This document shows, piece by piece, positions 1 to 12,467 of a stretch of 64,000 bases of DNA; positions within the stretch are counted from its first letter, which is position 1; every line of letters begins with the position of its first letter. The translations under genes were made by a program, and so were the position numbers. The notes beneath the pieces are model-generated. The model was not told where the DNA came from. It did no database searches and was given only the letters and a program-made list of their open reading frames with translations. The DNA is from Lineus longissimus (taxonomy: Eukaryota > Nemertea > Pilidiophora > Heteronemertea > Lineidae). The stretch is from positions 6,574,501 through 6,638,500 of the forward strand of contig NC_088315.1 of assembly GCF_910592395.1 (NCBI RefSeq), written 5' to 3'.

Positions 1-48
1 AATTGGCTGTGATATAATATATATTGTGTTTCATCTCCCTGTATGCAG

Positions 49-3000
49 GTACCTTGAAGTTCTCCTCCGTCGAGTTAGCTCAGGCCATATTGTGTATTCT
101 CCCAGTCAGAAAGCTTTTGTCAACTTAGGCGGCGAGGGAGCTCTCCCATTCACAGCAGAGGAATATGCTGACATCATGGGTAGGTCATCATGTTGACCCA
201 GGAAAAACCCTGTTTCCTCCTCATCTCGCCCTACCATGGAAAGATATCTTTGTGAGAAAAGACTCTGAACACTTTCACTGAGTCAGAACTCCCAATTAAG
301 TGAGACGACACATTTAAAGGGCCTTTAATACTCCTGACAAGGTATGAGCTTCAAGCCTAGACAGGCCTGTCTGGATTGTGATGTCAATAGGCCTGATTCA
401 ACTAATTCATTCGCGCTTGAAGCTAATGGTTGCATATAAATTTTCAGAACTGCGTGCCCTAGCTGAGTTGATTGGTCCATATGGAATGAGATACCTGAGC
501 CAGAGGCTGATGTGGCACATCTCCAGTCAGGTGGACGAACTCAAGGTAGGGGGCACTGTGTTTGGAATGCAGAAGATTGTTTCTTTTGAGGATACTGTTC
601 TGACAAGTGCTTTTCTTTACCGGGTTTCTCACTCTCATAGATGCAATTGGTTAGAAATGACCGATTCGTACCAAAATCTGCTTTGATGTTTGTGATGGTG
701 ATATTTACTAAAGTAGCAACATCTTGAATCAAGGCCGAACATCTTGAATTCGGGCCCAAACACCTTGAATCGGGGCCTATACAGCTAAAATCAGGGCCCA
801 AACATCTTAAATCTGGCCCTGACACCTTGAATTTGGGCCAAAAGATCTTGAATCGGGTCTCGCTCATCTTGAATCCTGTGTTGAATCTTGCGTTTCCCAT
901 TTACCTCTCCTTTCAGAAAATGGTTGTGGCCAACAAAGACATCTTATCAAGCTTGAGAAGCAGCTACGATAAGCCAGAGCAGATGAAGGACTTGTTCAGG
1001 AGGCTGGGAAGTAAGTCTCACTTTGTTGAATAGATTGAGAGTAGTGTGGGCTGAATTATGAATGGTCATAGCCTTGACATGTGGATGCTGGGGGGTTAGG
1101 CAAAGGACAATCTCATCGATCCAAAAAGATTGTCAGCTAGGTTCTTGATATTATATCAGAACTCTTTCATCACAAGCAGTAAGAATTTTCCCTTGATCTT
1201 ATATCCATTCACTGTGGATTTTGTCAGCACTATGGGTGACATAGGTTGCCTGAGGACAACAGGTGACGATGATAATTTATAATTTGTTGACACCAACTTC
1301 TTGAGCCGGAAATGGAGGGATGCAATACACCTCTGCAGGAACAAGCCAGATAAGAACAGACACAGGGGTCTTCAACTTTCCCACACACGGTCAGATCCTC
1401 GGATCCTCCATCCCAGAAGTCATCTGTTGTCATCAGGTGACCTCAGTCAACCATAGGACTGATGAAGACCATACTGTATGGATGAAATATTTACTCAAGG
1501 TACTTTTGCCTGTGGATGTGATAAGATTTCTAATATACTATCAAGGACAATCTGGTTTTTAAAATGGGTTAGGGTAGGTAACAAACATAGTCATTTTCAA
1601 TTCTCCTGATTAATCCCAACCTGTAGTTACCTCGTAGATCTCTTAATGACTTTGTATCCCCCAGCTATCCTAACCCTGTCAATAGCGTTACTATACTTCC
1701 GTAGAAATTTTTGCATTATTTGGTAGGCTACATGTCGTGTCATCATTTGATAGTTTTAGTTACAAGCTGAGTCTGATTGCAATCAAGAAATTATACGCAG
1801 ACTATGCAGCCATATTCCTTCCCCTTAGTGTAGTTGCAACACCCGAGGTACAACCTCATGATTTTGTTGATTATTTTTCTTTTTTTACATATTTACCATC
1901 AACTGGCTTCCCACGTGCATCCCGCATTGGTGATCTAATCCAAAGTGACTAAATTTCTTGTCATTTTAACTATCACTCTCAGTTTAGTTCAGACCGATAC
2001 TTTTATAATAATGAGAGATTGACTACTGTAGGGATGTACAAAAGCAACAGCTCCCAGCTCCTCCTGGTTGATAAATGAACATTCAGCTGGATGTGCGCTT
2101 AATCCTGTTTATGTAGTCGGTTGCTGGACTATTGTCAAGCATTAAGTCTGCTTCCTACCCTATCGTTTATTTACCTTCTCTATCTGTCTTTTCTTTCATT
2201 CAAAAAGAACCAAAGCTAGCCGTCTGTAAGACTCCTAGATGAAATATCGGACTGGTGTTTATTTGGAGTGCCTATTCACCTGTTGTATGACTATTTGGGG
2301 AACCAGTGAAGCGTTTAACTACTGAGTGTACCAATAAAAATGATACACTTTTAAAAATTGACTGCAGTTTATTTTGGGACACCTAGTATATCTGATTGGA
2401 AATAGATTTCTACTTTACCAAGTATCTAATAATAAACAACTCACAGTCATTTTTGAAGGTGTATTATTTTTTGACACAGACTGTACTTGTATCTAAGCTT
2501 TACTTCAGTCATGGCAGTTGTGATTTAGATTAATACACTGGTTGTGGCCATGATGCCGGAATCCGTTGTCAATAGATTTTTGTAGGGGTCAAAGGCACTC
2601 CTTTCTCAGGTCCACTTGCCTCTCAATTTCACCATCCACTGAATTCTGGCGATGACTGAAGTAATGTTACATTGCACTTCACTGATGAACCCCTGTCCTG
2701 ATGGAATGAGTTGTATTGATATTAACACTTCTTGTTGTAATGGCCTCAGTTTGTTACAAAATATAATTCCGTAAAAAGTAAACCAATTGCATTATACTGT
2801 GCCAAAACAGCTTAATCTGTTTTAGGATTTACCTGAACCATTTGGCTGGCTGTTGTGCATGAAATGTTGTTCCTCCGTTCCTGCACGATGACCATATTTA
2901 TTCTGTGCTGCAGACTGACCAGTTTTACTGTATATAAATGTAAATGGCATGGCTGGCATCTTATTTCAGGGCATGAATTTCATAACAGCAATAGTTGTCA

Positions 3001-6000
3001 TTCCTAAATTTTGTTCTGCCCTATTTCGAAATTACGTCTCTCTCCTTTTTCCTCTCCATTGCTTTCGTTTGGTTTCCCATGATCCTTGTTAATTATGAAG
3101 CGCCCGACAAAAGAGATATTTTTTATCTGTTGTGCCTATTGGTAAAACCAGTGATCACAGGATTTGATATTTATTCGATGTCGCGGCAACAACTGACCTT
3201 AGTCATTGGCACCTGCATTGTACACCTTAACAAGACCTTTGTCATTTTGCAAACCTTATTCCTTGCTGAAACCAATTCTGTCCAAAATATTGGATTTTTT
3301 TTTCATCGAACCTTGTTTTATGAACTCTCCAATTTCTGTGTAATTCTTTAGTTTTCAGTTTCAAAACAGCACATGTACAGGCAACATCAGAGATATCAAA
3401 TTTCTTGACTTGGCTGCCATGATATTTTGACCTCATCTGCATTTTTTCTCTGTTTCCCTTCTTGTCATGCACCATGTCTTTTTATCCTACTAACTCTGAA
3501 ATTTCAGATCGCAATAATAAGAAACCTGGTATATATCATTCCATTTTCTCCTCATATGCTTAGGATTTTTTTCCGTTTTGGCGTCCGTGAATTGTCGACA
3601 ATTTTTTTTGAATAATTATAACGCTTGGCAAACAATTTGAGAACGGAACTAAAATAACATGTCATCGATCTGGGCTGCTGTAGATATCAATAGCTATCCC
3701 TTTAAAATTTGGAAAACTTTCCTTGTCGGAAACTTGTTGGGGAAATATGTAATTTTGGTGTGTTTCACTGAATTCTAACTTTGGGGAATATAAAAGATAC
3801 CTATAAAGCCTTTGGAAAAATCTACTTAATGTTTCTTGCACTTTTGGTTATGGTGAACCCAGGTTTAGGTTTTGAGTGATATTTTGGGTAACTAGATAAA
3901 TCAAAAAAAATTTGTTCTCTTTGCTTAGCTATGAAGACTAACAAACAATATCTGCTATAATTTTGTCAACAATCTTTCACTTCCCAAATTCATACAATAT
4001 CTAATGGTACTTTATTCTTACATTTTTAAAGTCTTAATTTTGAAGTTTAACTTTTTGATAATTTCATGTCTAGAAACAAATATTAAAGTACTAACAGTTC
4101 AATATTTTTATTCACAATTTATAGTTTGCTTTTGTTGTTGTGTTCACTTGCATATTCTTATTAGTTGAGGAATCTTACCAAAAATTTGGAGGAATCTTTT
4201 GGTGATATAGCCCTTGATGTGCAGTGGGATCTAAAATACTTACCATACAAAACTGCAGAATACAAAAATGATGCTTTTATTGTTGTAAATGTGCAAATGT
4301 CGAGTGCTTGGGGGGCATGGGTTACAATGTCGCAATAACACGCCACTGCTCGGACTATGGTGCAATCTAGATATTTTGCCGTTTCTTTGAACATGTTGAA
4401 GCATATGTTCTCGTGAAGCAAGGAGCACACAGAGAATTATTTGTACAGGATGATGTCGCATCAAATTTATTCTGTGTGCTCCTAGCTTAACCAAATATCC
4501 TTGTGCTAATTGTATAGCAAGCAGCAGACATGGTGAAACATTTCTTCCTTTGATGCAAAAAAGCAAAAATATAATGCAGCGAAAGTTTGGCGGCTCACTG
4601 CATGCAGAGGAAAGCAGTGTAGTTTGCATGTAACTTTTAAAAACTTGGTATTTGGTTTGGTGGTAGTATTTCAATATCCTGCATGGATCACTCTGGCTTT
4701 TGCATGTTTCTCTCTGCCTCACTAGATACAATGATTCTCTCTGATCTCAAGTGCCTAATCGACGATGTTGATGAGGGTGCTGCTTGACACTAGGTGGTTG
4801 TCTGCGGTGGGATCTTATGCCCATTTGCAGATGAGAACAACTGTGCTCAACTTCAGAAATATCAGTATACTGATATAATGCTCTACAGCTTCGCTTGAGA
4901 AACTGTTTTCTCAAAATGTTTCCCCTAACAAAGGAGAGGGGTGATACTTAGAAAAATCCTGATGCAACCTGTTTGATTTACAATAGTTTTAGCATTCATA
5001 GTGCCACGTACTAAGTAATGTTTGAATGGCATGTCATCTGAAGGTGTCTCTGTGGATGTGTGGTACAGATAGACTAGAGGCTTGGAGGCTGCGCAACATA
5101 GCTACATGCGTAGAGGAATGTTATACAACTTGTAGTGCTCTTACTCGAGGTTAGTCAATTCTGGTCATGTTTTCACAAGTTCTTTCCAAGTGTAATCTGA
5201 ATTTTTTCATTGATATTTTTTCAGATGTTGACAGTGTGCTGCAGAGGATGACTATAGTTGGTGTGCTACTGTGTTTCCGCGCACTCGCACAAGAAGCTTT
5301 GAATGATGTAAGTCAGCGAATAGTTCGATTCTGTCAACAACTCAAAACCTTGGGATGAAGTGCACCATTTGACTTTTCAAAATGTTTGCCGATATGAGGG
5401 TGACTCCTCTGACAGATTTGGTTCCTTTCGGGCCTCCAGTTTCCTCCTACATTGCTGGTAAGTGAGGAATTTTTCTTGCTTGCGGATCTTTGTACTAAAA
5501 TCGAGACCAGGACTGTATCAGATCAAGCATGATGTTCAGAATCATCATTTATAATATACGCGAGAGTTTTACTTGAACTTCTAATCGGAATTTCAGGTCC
5601 TTGAGAACAGGATTCCATTCCTGCTGAGTTCCATTCGTGATTTCCAGCAACATGTTCCAGCGGGTCAAGATTCAATGGTTTGTATTGCAAAAAATGGACA
5701 CATGTAGCCATTTTTGAAAACAGATTGAGGACTGAAGTGGATTTGACAAGGAAAATATTGTGAGGTGGCTTTTGACTAAGGCAATTGTTTTCTGCAATTA
5801 AAGGGACAGAATGTTTAATTGTTTTTGGATGCAAATAAACTTTCATTAGTTCAAATTGTGAATGTGGCCCGACGTCTTTGGGGTATCACTCTGAAACTTT
5901 CCTTTGAACAAATAGAATGCAAGTTGCATATTTCTTGTTCGTGATCATTGCAGCCTCAGTCCTTAGTTGTTTCATTCAAAAAATTCAACATTTAATTGTC

Positions 6001-9000
6001 AAACTGATTCATTAACTCGACGACTAGTACATCACCATAACAATGTGTTTTGCACATAGAATGTGTGATGTGTTCATGTGTTTTAACCAATGACATAAAG
6101 TGCATCTTTTAACTAAAAGTGCTTTATGATTTATTACAGTTCATGTGGGAAATGTATCATATTCCAAATTACTTAAATAGAATGAGCAGGTTCAAGGGTT
6201 TTTAACCCACAAGGTGCCTAAAAGGTGTTATCAATTCAGCATGAAAATCTGTGATATCGTAAAACAAAAACGGAAATGTATTTTGATTTACCATCTAATT
6301 GTTTATAGAAACCAGACAAGGCAACAAAGGTCAGTTCTGTGGTTACTGTAATAACTGGCATGGAATTCACCCCAGCGTTAACTCCCTATATGTTGGCCAC
6401 CTGGTGGAGGCATGCAGAACTATGCCTCGGCCAGGTCTGCTGTTCATGTAAAAATTAGCATGGAATTATACCTGACCTTTAATACTCCCTGTTGAATTAG
6501 TGTGCCCGTCTGCTAATTGGGGGAGTTGTGCTAAACAATGCATCCTTGTGTGGAGATATGGCATGAAGACTTGACCAAAACATAAATCTATTCTATCGTA
6601 TGCTATCGTTTCGAACAGAACGTCTGTAGTTTTGCAGCTAGCGATAACGAGCTCGAGGAAATCATTCTGTTCATAGTGTAAACATTTGCCCCTTTAATTG
6701 ACAAATGTTATTTAACTATCATGCTGTTGCCTGCTCTGTTGTGACAACGGGCATGAATTCTCCCCAGTGTCTATCAAGCTCTGTTGCCTTCTCTCTAAGT
6801 CTGTCCTAACTTCGAAAGCGCATTAAGATGGAAGCCATCTTGGTTGGCAAAAAACTAACATTCAGATAGCGCTCGTCTGCTTTTTGTTCTTAACTGCGGA
6901 AGCCTTCCAAAACAATCTTCAATCTTGAGTAAAAAATCTGGAATTTCCTGACTTTTCAGAGCATTCCTTGCAAACTATCAGTCCGTCAAAAACTTTTCTA
7001 TGTCTGTCCTTGCATGCACCACCTATTGTTAATCATTTTAACACTGCCCGATAATACGAAGTAGGAGATTTTCATGTTGATAAGTTGTGTGACTGAGGGG
7101 TGGATCTAGAAGGTGAAAAGAAATCAACACACCTTCAGTGTCGTGAAAAATAGAACCACACACCAGGAGATCAGTTCCAAATTGATTTTTTCCTGTTTCA
7201 TTTCTCATGTGCGTTGTATATCTTGGGTGTTTGAGATGAAACGAGAGTGTGTGTGAATTGAACGAGTGTGGACGTGACCATGCAGAAACGAAAAGTATTC
7301 TCATTCACGGTTACATGGGCTGAAACTGCATTTGTGTCCTCGCCTCCATTCTCGTATCATCATTTACTGTTTATTTCCTACCATCCAGCTGTCATCCATC
7401 CGGAACCAGGTTTGTTTGTTATTGTCTATTTCGGTGTTAGTCTGCTTGCCTATGTTGTAATCTGTCCTGAATTCAGGTTGTGGATGGACCCATCTTGAAC
7501 GGATATTCCTCACTGAAGAGACAGCCTTGGTGGAGGTGATATTAATGGCAGGGCTTTCCAGCTTCTACTCGATGCGTAGCTGAAGGTCCTGTCTTGGATG
7601 GGTCTCTCTAAGTTTGACAGGCGTGCAGCTCATCCCTTCAGCAAGGAATAGTCTCAGAAAATGAACATATCCCTTTATTGAGATGAAATCTACAGCCTTT
7701 AGTTCCCAACACTAGCACAGAATTTCAGTTTCCCCTAAAATGGCCTTTTCAGCCAAATCTTTCCCTCATGAAAAAAATCTGAAAAGATGTTTGTTGGAGT
7801 CCCTTATTTACTGGTAAATTTATTTTTTCTCTCACTTTTCCATGCTGTGCTTTGGGTTGGGGCAGGTTTAGACTCCTTTGGAATAATCCTTCCAACTGAT
7901 CAGTGTACTTTTGCCTATATGGTTTTAGCGCGTGGTTATGGGTAACTGAAAAATCACCAATTTTCCTGATCGAAAACATTTTGGGTCAATGGTAAAACTC
8001 TTCTCAGAACTTTTCTTCAAATCTGACCTTTTTATGAAGTTTCTGGTATCGGGAATCTGAAATTATGTGCCAATATGACTAACAAATTAAAAGTTAATCT
8101 ACTGACCATTTTGCCTTCATCATTGTTGTTGTATTTTGTTGTAAGCAGTGCATGATCCTCATTCGCTCCTGTAGAAATTTGTACAAAAATGTGGCTTATT
8201 TTGGTTCATTGTTAAATAAGCATGGTGAGTACGTAGGTGGAGACCGTCAGTTCTGTCACGCCAGTTTTTGACGTTGTGAGACTTGCTTAATTCATCTGTA
8301 CCTTTTACATGTATGGAATCTCCTTCTCAATGGATTTAAACCCTTTTTTCAGTCAACACTATTTTCATTTCATTGTTCTTTCCTCTGTCTCCCATGTTAT
8401 TTGTTTTGAAGAGGGTTTGGTCTTATTCACATAAGGCTACAACCTATCGTTTTCAAAACATGGGAATACCCCTCGGTTTTGGGTAGTCTCCCCAAGCTTA
8501 GCTGATCCAATCGATAGGATGGAATTCCCCAGCAATAGGTTCAAGATAGTCCTCTTTAGTTTCCCTGAGACAAAATCCAAAAGCACTTCCTCTTTAATGC
8601 GGCTAGCTTCCACTATAGCACTGCCTCCAACCAACTTGATGATACAACGATCAGATAGTGGTACCTTGGCATTCACAGACATACTCACTTCTAGCTTTGC
8701 CACACAGCGTTTAAATCACCCGAGTGCACAGAGTCTTGTGTGTGGCACAACACTTGGATTGTGCTTTAAAAACGAAAGTTGATATAAACATAGCAAGCAG
8801 CTACTTCTCAACTTGTTGTTCAATGGGGAGGGGTTGTCATTTATGTACTACTCTATGAGCAGTGGTACATGAAGCAGAAGGTTGCATATATTATCCATTG
8901 TAATAAAAGGTTTATCACTCTGCCTCTTCATTCATATCATCTCATTGAACATCATAAACATATTTCAGGGTGCTCATTTGCTCTTCCTGACCAAATATCC

Positions 9001-12000
9001 TGCAAAAGAATCTGAAAGCTGTCATCAGTATTCTAAATAAAATGTTTCGATTTGTTTGATTCAGATTGTGAATGAGATGGCATCTGCAGCCGGCATGCCC
9101 TGCAACATCGATCCCCAACTTTGTGCTGCTCTCAGGTCACAGAAAACAGGTAGGTGTGAGGCAAGGAGAAATACTGAGCCCCTGTTTATTGTTGATGTTG
9201 TGGTTATGTTGTAGATATGTTGCTTAAGCAGGCCGCAAACAAGAGATTTTTGTTACAGCAACCTACAATAATTATCACATCCCATCAGTGACCAGTGATC
9301 TTTTTGTTGCTTATTGTGTCGATAATTATTGCAGGTCGTGTCTGTAAAAATGTTTGTTTGCCAGGGGCTTTAAGCTGGTAACACCTGCAATTGCATCTCA
9401 GCTAAGATGGCTATAATATTGGTACGCTCCTACCTACATTGTATCTGACCAAATTTCTGTCCTGAAACTAGAGTTTTGGGTAATTTTGAGAATGATGCAT
9501 GTTTAAGTTTGTATCGGTAGACAGGTGCCCTGCATGTCTTGCTTTAAAGTTAAGATGTTGTAATTGTAAGTCCAGTCCCCCCCCCCCCCCCACTCCCCCC
9601 TCATTGAGGTAAGTTCTGTATTGTAATGTCATCTTGATGTTGTGTTGTGAACGATTTTCCTTTATTTAAGCCACAAACCCACCACCCCAAGCATCAGGAG
9701 ACAAAAGGACTAGTAAGACCCCTCAGCTAGGTAGGCATGTGGTTCACATTTTCCAAGCTCTCCCAGTTTATGTTTGTTTGGTGTCAGTTTGTTTCAGGTT
9801 GTTTGATTTGTGTTCACCCTGTATATTTTACTCAGAAGGACTAGATTACATGTAGAAAGCCTTGGTTTCTCGATTCCACAATCATGTATGTCTGTGTGAT
9901 TTCTAAAAACTAGTTTAAACATTATTAGTTACGAAAGTATGTCAGATTATGCTTTGCATCATTTTATCATGTTGTGGTTTCATTCAACTTCTTGCTAGCC
10001 TGTCCTTTCTTTTGATTGTCTATTATCACTTTAATGAGGCTAGCTATTACCTGTTTTAGCTGACTGGCGTACCAGTGAGTACTGGTGAAGGTGTAGTTTT
10101 ATACACAGTAACGAAGTGTTGTAGTTGGCACCCCTTACACTTCACTTTGTTTTGGGGTCACACTTGGCGTGATTCAAGCTGAGGGTTCTGCCTTAGAGAG
10201 AGCCCCCTTAATGGAAAATTGAAAAAAATGATCCTTTAAAGAGAAATTGCTGGGGTATATTGGAAGAGTTAAGAGATGATGGGGTGTGTCATGAAGAGAA
10301 TTACCAGTACAGTATTCTAACTAATACAGCTAAAATTGTGAAATAAACGTAACATCACATTTTTCAATAGATAGGTAGTATTTTACCAATGTAGGTCACA
10401 AGGATATATATTTCAGGATTTGCACTTTCTAGGCTTCTTGAGAAGTACAGGTAAATGACCATGTCAATTTTGGGCCACTACTAAAACTACTGGGCCAATT
10501 TCTTCAAGGACCCAGTTTTTGCACAGCAGCCAAAAAAGGACGTGGTCATTTACTTCTGAAAAAGCCCATACAGCAACATTTTGCCTCAATTGCTAATACA
10601 GTAATTCCATTCACACAGATCACTCGGGTCGTCGTCGATCCTCGATTATTGGATGGCCTGTCGGTAGGACACTTCTGAAAATTAGATTTTCCCTAGCCCT
10701 GTTGCTCCAAAATTTGGCATGCATGTTATCAACCTAAAGCAAATATAGTAGTACAAGGTATTCTTTCCTGGTTATTACTGACCGAATTTGACCTGGCTAT
10801 ACTTTCCTTTCTAAATCAAATGCTACTGAACAAACCAATGTTAGTCTCTTTTTATTAGCTTTGACCTTTTCAAGTTGTTATTCTAATGAAGTATCATCAA
10901 ACCCCAAAAATAAATTCAAGATCCCTCGCCTTTTTGCTATTCGTTCAAATTGACTAAAAGATTTTGTTTACTTACAAAAATCATTGTTGTTTTAAGTGAT
11001 AAGTTGTATCTAACTGTTTACTGTTTATTCATATATCCTATTTTGCATGGTGGTTATCACTAACAACCGTGTCAGTGAAATAATTTATTCAAAAACTATT
11101 TTTCAATATTTCAAGTCAAAGCCAAAGGCAGTCATTAAATTCTGATTTATTTGAGGTTTAAGGATGGAATTGGAAGGTATACATGATGTAGAAAGAACAG
11201 ACAGCCAGCAGAAGTTTCAGGGTTACTCTGTTGTGTCCAGAGAATGTTTACAGGGCCATCCTTGACAGATGAGGCAATCAGTCCTGAGGCACTCCTCAGC
11301 GTTGCTTGTGTGGGTGTCCTGATTAACAGACCACCAAAGGGACTACAGTTCCAGAACCTTGGTCAACTTAGCCAGTTTTTTTGCTGTGTTCTTGGAAGGT
11401 CTTCTAAACTGACATGTCTATTTTCAGCCGAGCTTGGGGAGGATGAGTACAACGTTGCCTGCTTGATGATGGTCTTTGTAGCTGTGGCCTTACCAAAGTT
11501 AGCCATGAGTCCAGAGTCAGTATACAAGGCTGCACTTGAAGGTAAGTCATTTGATATTCAGTTTTCTCTTTCTATGAAAATTTTGTTTTCTTTTTGTAGA
11601 TTTTGTGAAGGATTTCTGTAGAAAAATATAGATTATATGTAGAATTTTGAAAGAAATTAATTTAATTATCAAAAACTCATTACTTCATGTGTATGTATAT
11701 GATTTTCTACTTCAGGTCATGCGAACAATATCCACTGCCTGGCAAAGGCCATCAATAGTTTGGCTGCAGCTTTGTTCACTATCCACCAGGGGGATGTGGA
11801 GGAAAGACTCAAGGAATTCTTGGCGGTGAGGAGACAATTCCATGATTGGCACTTTTCAAAAAATGAATATTTCATTATCCATTAGCCATTGGGTGATATG
11901 AATAAAGACTAGCAAATGCTTTTATCTAAAACTCCATGTACATTTACACTAGACCTTTCTGTACAAAATTGAAGTAAAAGCATTTTCTAGTCTTTATTCA

Positions 12001-12467
12001 TATCACCCATTGTCCTCTAATTTGCAACATTTCTGATTGTGATTTCATTCTTCCAGCTTGCGTCATCAAGTCTGCTCCGCCTTGGACAAGAAACAGACAA
12101 GGAGCTCATCAAAAATAGGGAATCGGTCTACTTACTTCTCGATCAGGTAAATTTTGAGCTTCAATCAATCGAAATTGAGGAACTCCTATCAATCATCATA
12201 TCATTACCGGCGTCGTAACCCTATTGGATTTTTGCCGGAGGTATGGAGTCCACTATAGGCTACTGTCCACCTATGTAGGATCTTTTACTTGCCCTAGAGA
12301 GACAAGCAGAAAGAGTTCAATGAACCACCTAATGGTTTCCTCTCCTATTTCAGCTTGTGCAAGAGTCGCCATGGTTGACGATGGACCTACTGGAGTCATG
12401 CTTCCCCTACTGTCTCCTGAGGAACTCCTATCATGCTGTTTACAGACAGGCGGAAGGAGCTTACTAA
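49..12467 (+). CDS. NCKAP1: NCKAP1 (Nap1/Hem family), C-terminal third, ten constitutive exons
   Basis: Subunit of the WAVE regulatory complex, which pairs with Sra1/CYFIP and relays Rac signals to Arp2/3-driven actin assembly at the cell cortex. Exons: 49-179, 448-545, 917-1010, 5225-5307, 5597-5677, 9065-9149, 11428-11541, 11716-11825, 12057-12146, 12354-12467. All have AG/GT borders and phases join without a break, giving 332 residues to a TAA at 12465. Recognisable family blocks in order: [153 protein letters not shown]. Vertebrate NCKAP1 is about 1,130 aa, so roughly 800 N-terminal residues lie left of the window. The first exon begins with the last base of a codon. Introns range from under 200 bp to over 4 kb. 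NCKAP1 and NCKAP1L split in vertebrates, so in an invertebrate this is probably their joint orthologue. Confidence 0.96.
718..893. repeat. 21-bp minisatellite in NCKAP1 intron
   Basis: About eight degenerate copies of a unit near ACATCTTGAATCGGGGCCCAA run up to the acceptor side of the intron before the exon at 917. The period is close to 21 bp, so the minus strand stays open and shows a false seven-residue repeat (GPDxRCL). The open frame is a by-product of the period, not a gene. Confidence 0.8.
1011..5224 (+). other. NCKAP1 intron, about 4.2 kb, no recognised feature
   Basis: AT-rich intron between the exons ending at 1010 and starting at 5225. The flanking phases join as one asparagine codon (A|AT), so no coding exon is required here. 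Short open frames on both strands lack paired splice sites or any recognisable family. No repeat was seen that could be supported. Confidence 0.7.
5678..9064 (+). other. NCKAP1 intron, about 3.4 kb, no recognised feature
   Basis: Intron between ..DSM and IVNEM.., phase 0 on both sides. No coding exon candidate with consistent borders was seen. The stretch is AT-rich with no strong tandem or inverted repeat. Confidence 0.65.
9573..9602. repeat. Poly(C) tract in NCKAP1 intron
   Basis: An uninterrupted cytosine run followed by CACTCCCCCC, about 70 bp before the 60-nt cassette exon. Simple low-complexity sequence; its exact length may be unreliable in sequencing. Confidence 0.8.
9671..9730 (+). 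CDS. NCKAP1: NCKAP1 candidate cassette exon 1 (60 nt, 20 codons)
   Basis: Lies in the 2.3-kb intron between the exons ending at 9149 and starting at 11428. It has a good acceptor (pyrimidine tract then AAG) and a donor of the form TAG|GTAGGC. It is phase 1 in and phase 1 out, matching the intron, so it can be included or skipped without changing the frame. The encoded peptide is polar and proline/lysine-rich ([20 protein letters not shown]). The insertion point is the short variable loop that follows RSQKT, in place of the vertebrate SENISPEE stretch. Borders, phase and open frame are seen; use as an exon is inferred. Confidence 0.55.
   Translation, partial: PQTHHPKHQETKGLVRPLS
10619..10663 (+). 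CDS. NCKAP1: NCKAP1 candidate cassette exon 2 (45 nt, 15 codons)
   Basis: Second candidate exon in the same intron as the 60-nt cassette. The acceptor is a CACACAG preceded by a pyrimidine-rich run; the donor is TCG|GTAGGA. It is also phase 1 in and out, and encodes a basic peptide, [15 protein letters not shown], with an RRRSS motif that would suit a basophilic kinase (inference). With the 60-nt cassette it allows four in-frame isoforms (+0, +15, +20, +35 aa). Confidence 0.5.
11887..12012. repeat. Foldback element in the NCKAP1 intron before the penultimate exon
   Basis: Two near-perfect inverted arms of about 37 bp (11887-11924 and 11975-12012) separated by about 50 bp. The left arm reads GGTGATATGAATAAAGACTAG and onward to TGCTTTTA; the right arm is its reverse complement. 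The transcript could form a strong hairpin about 45 nt before the exon at 12057. Related sequence (GATATGAATAAA..CAGCAAATGCTTTG) recurs near 50052, so this is a dispersed family. Confidence 0.8.

Noticed and set aside
541-900. 119-residue minus-strand frame with GPDxRCL repeats
   Set aside because: Antisense read-through of the 21-bp minisatellite in a NCKAP1 intron.
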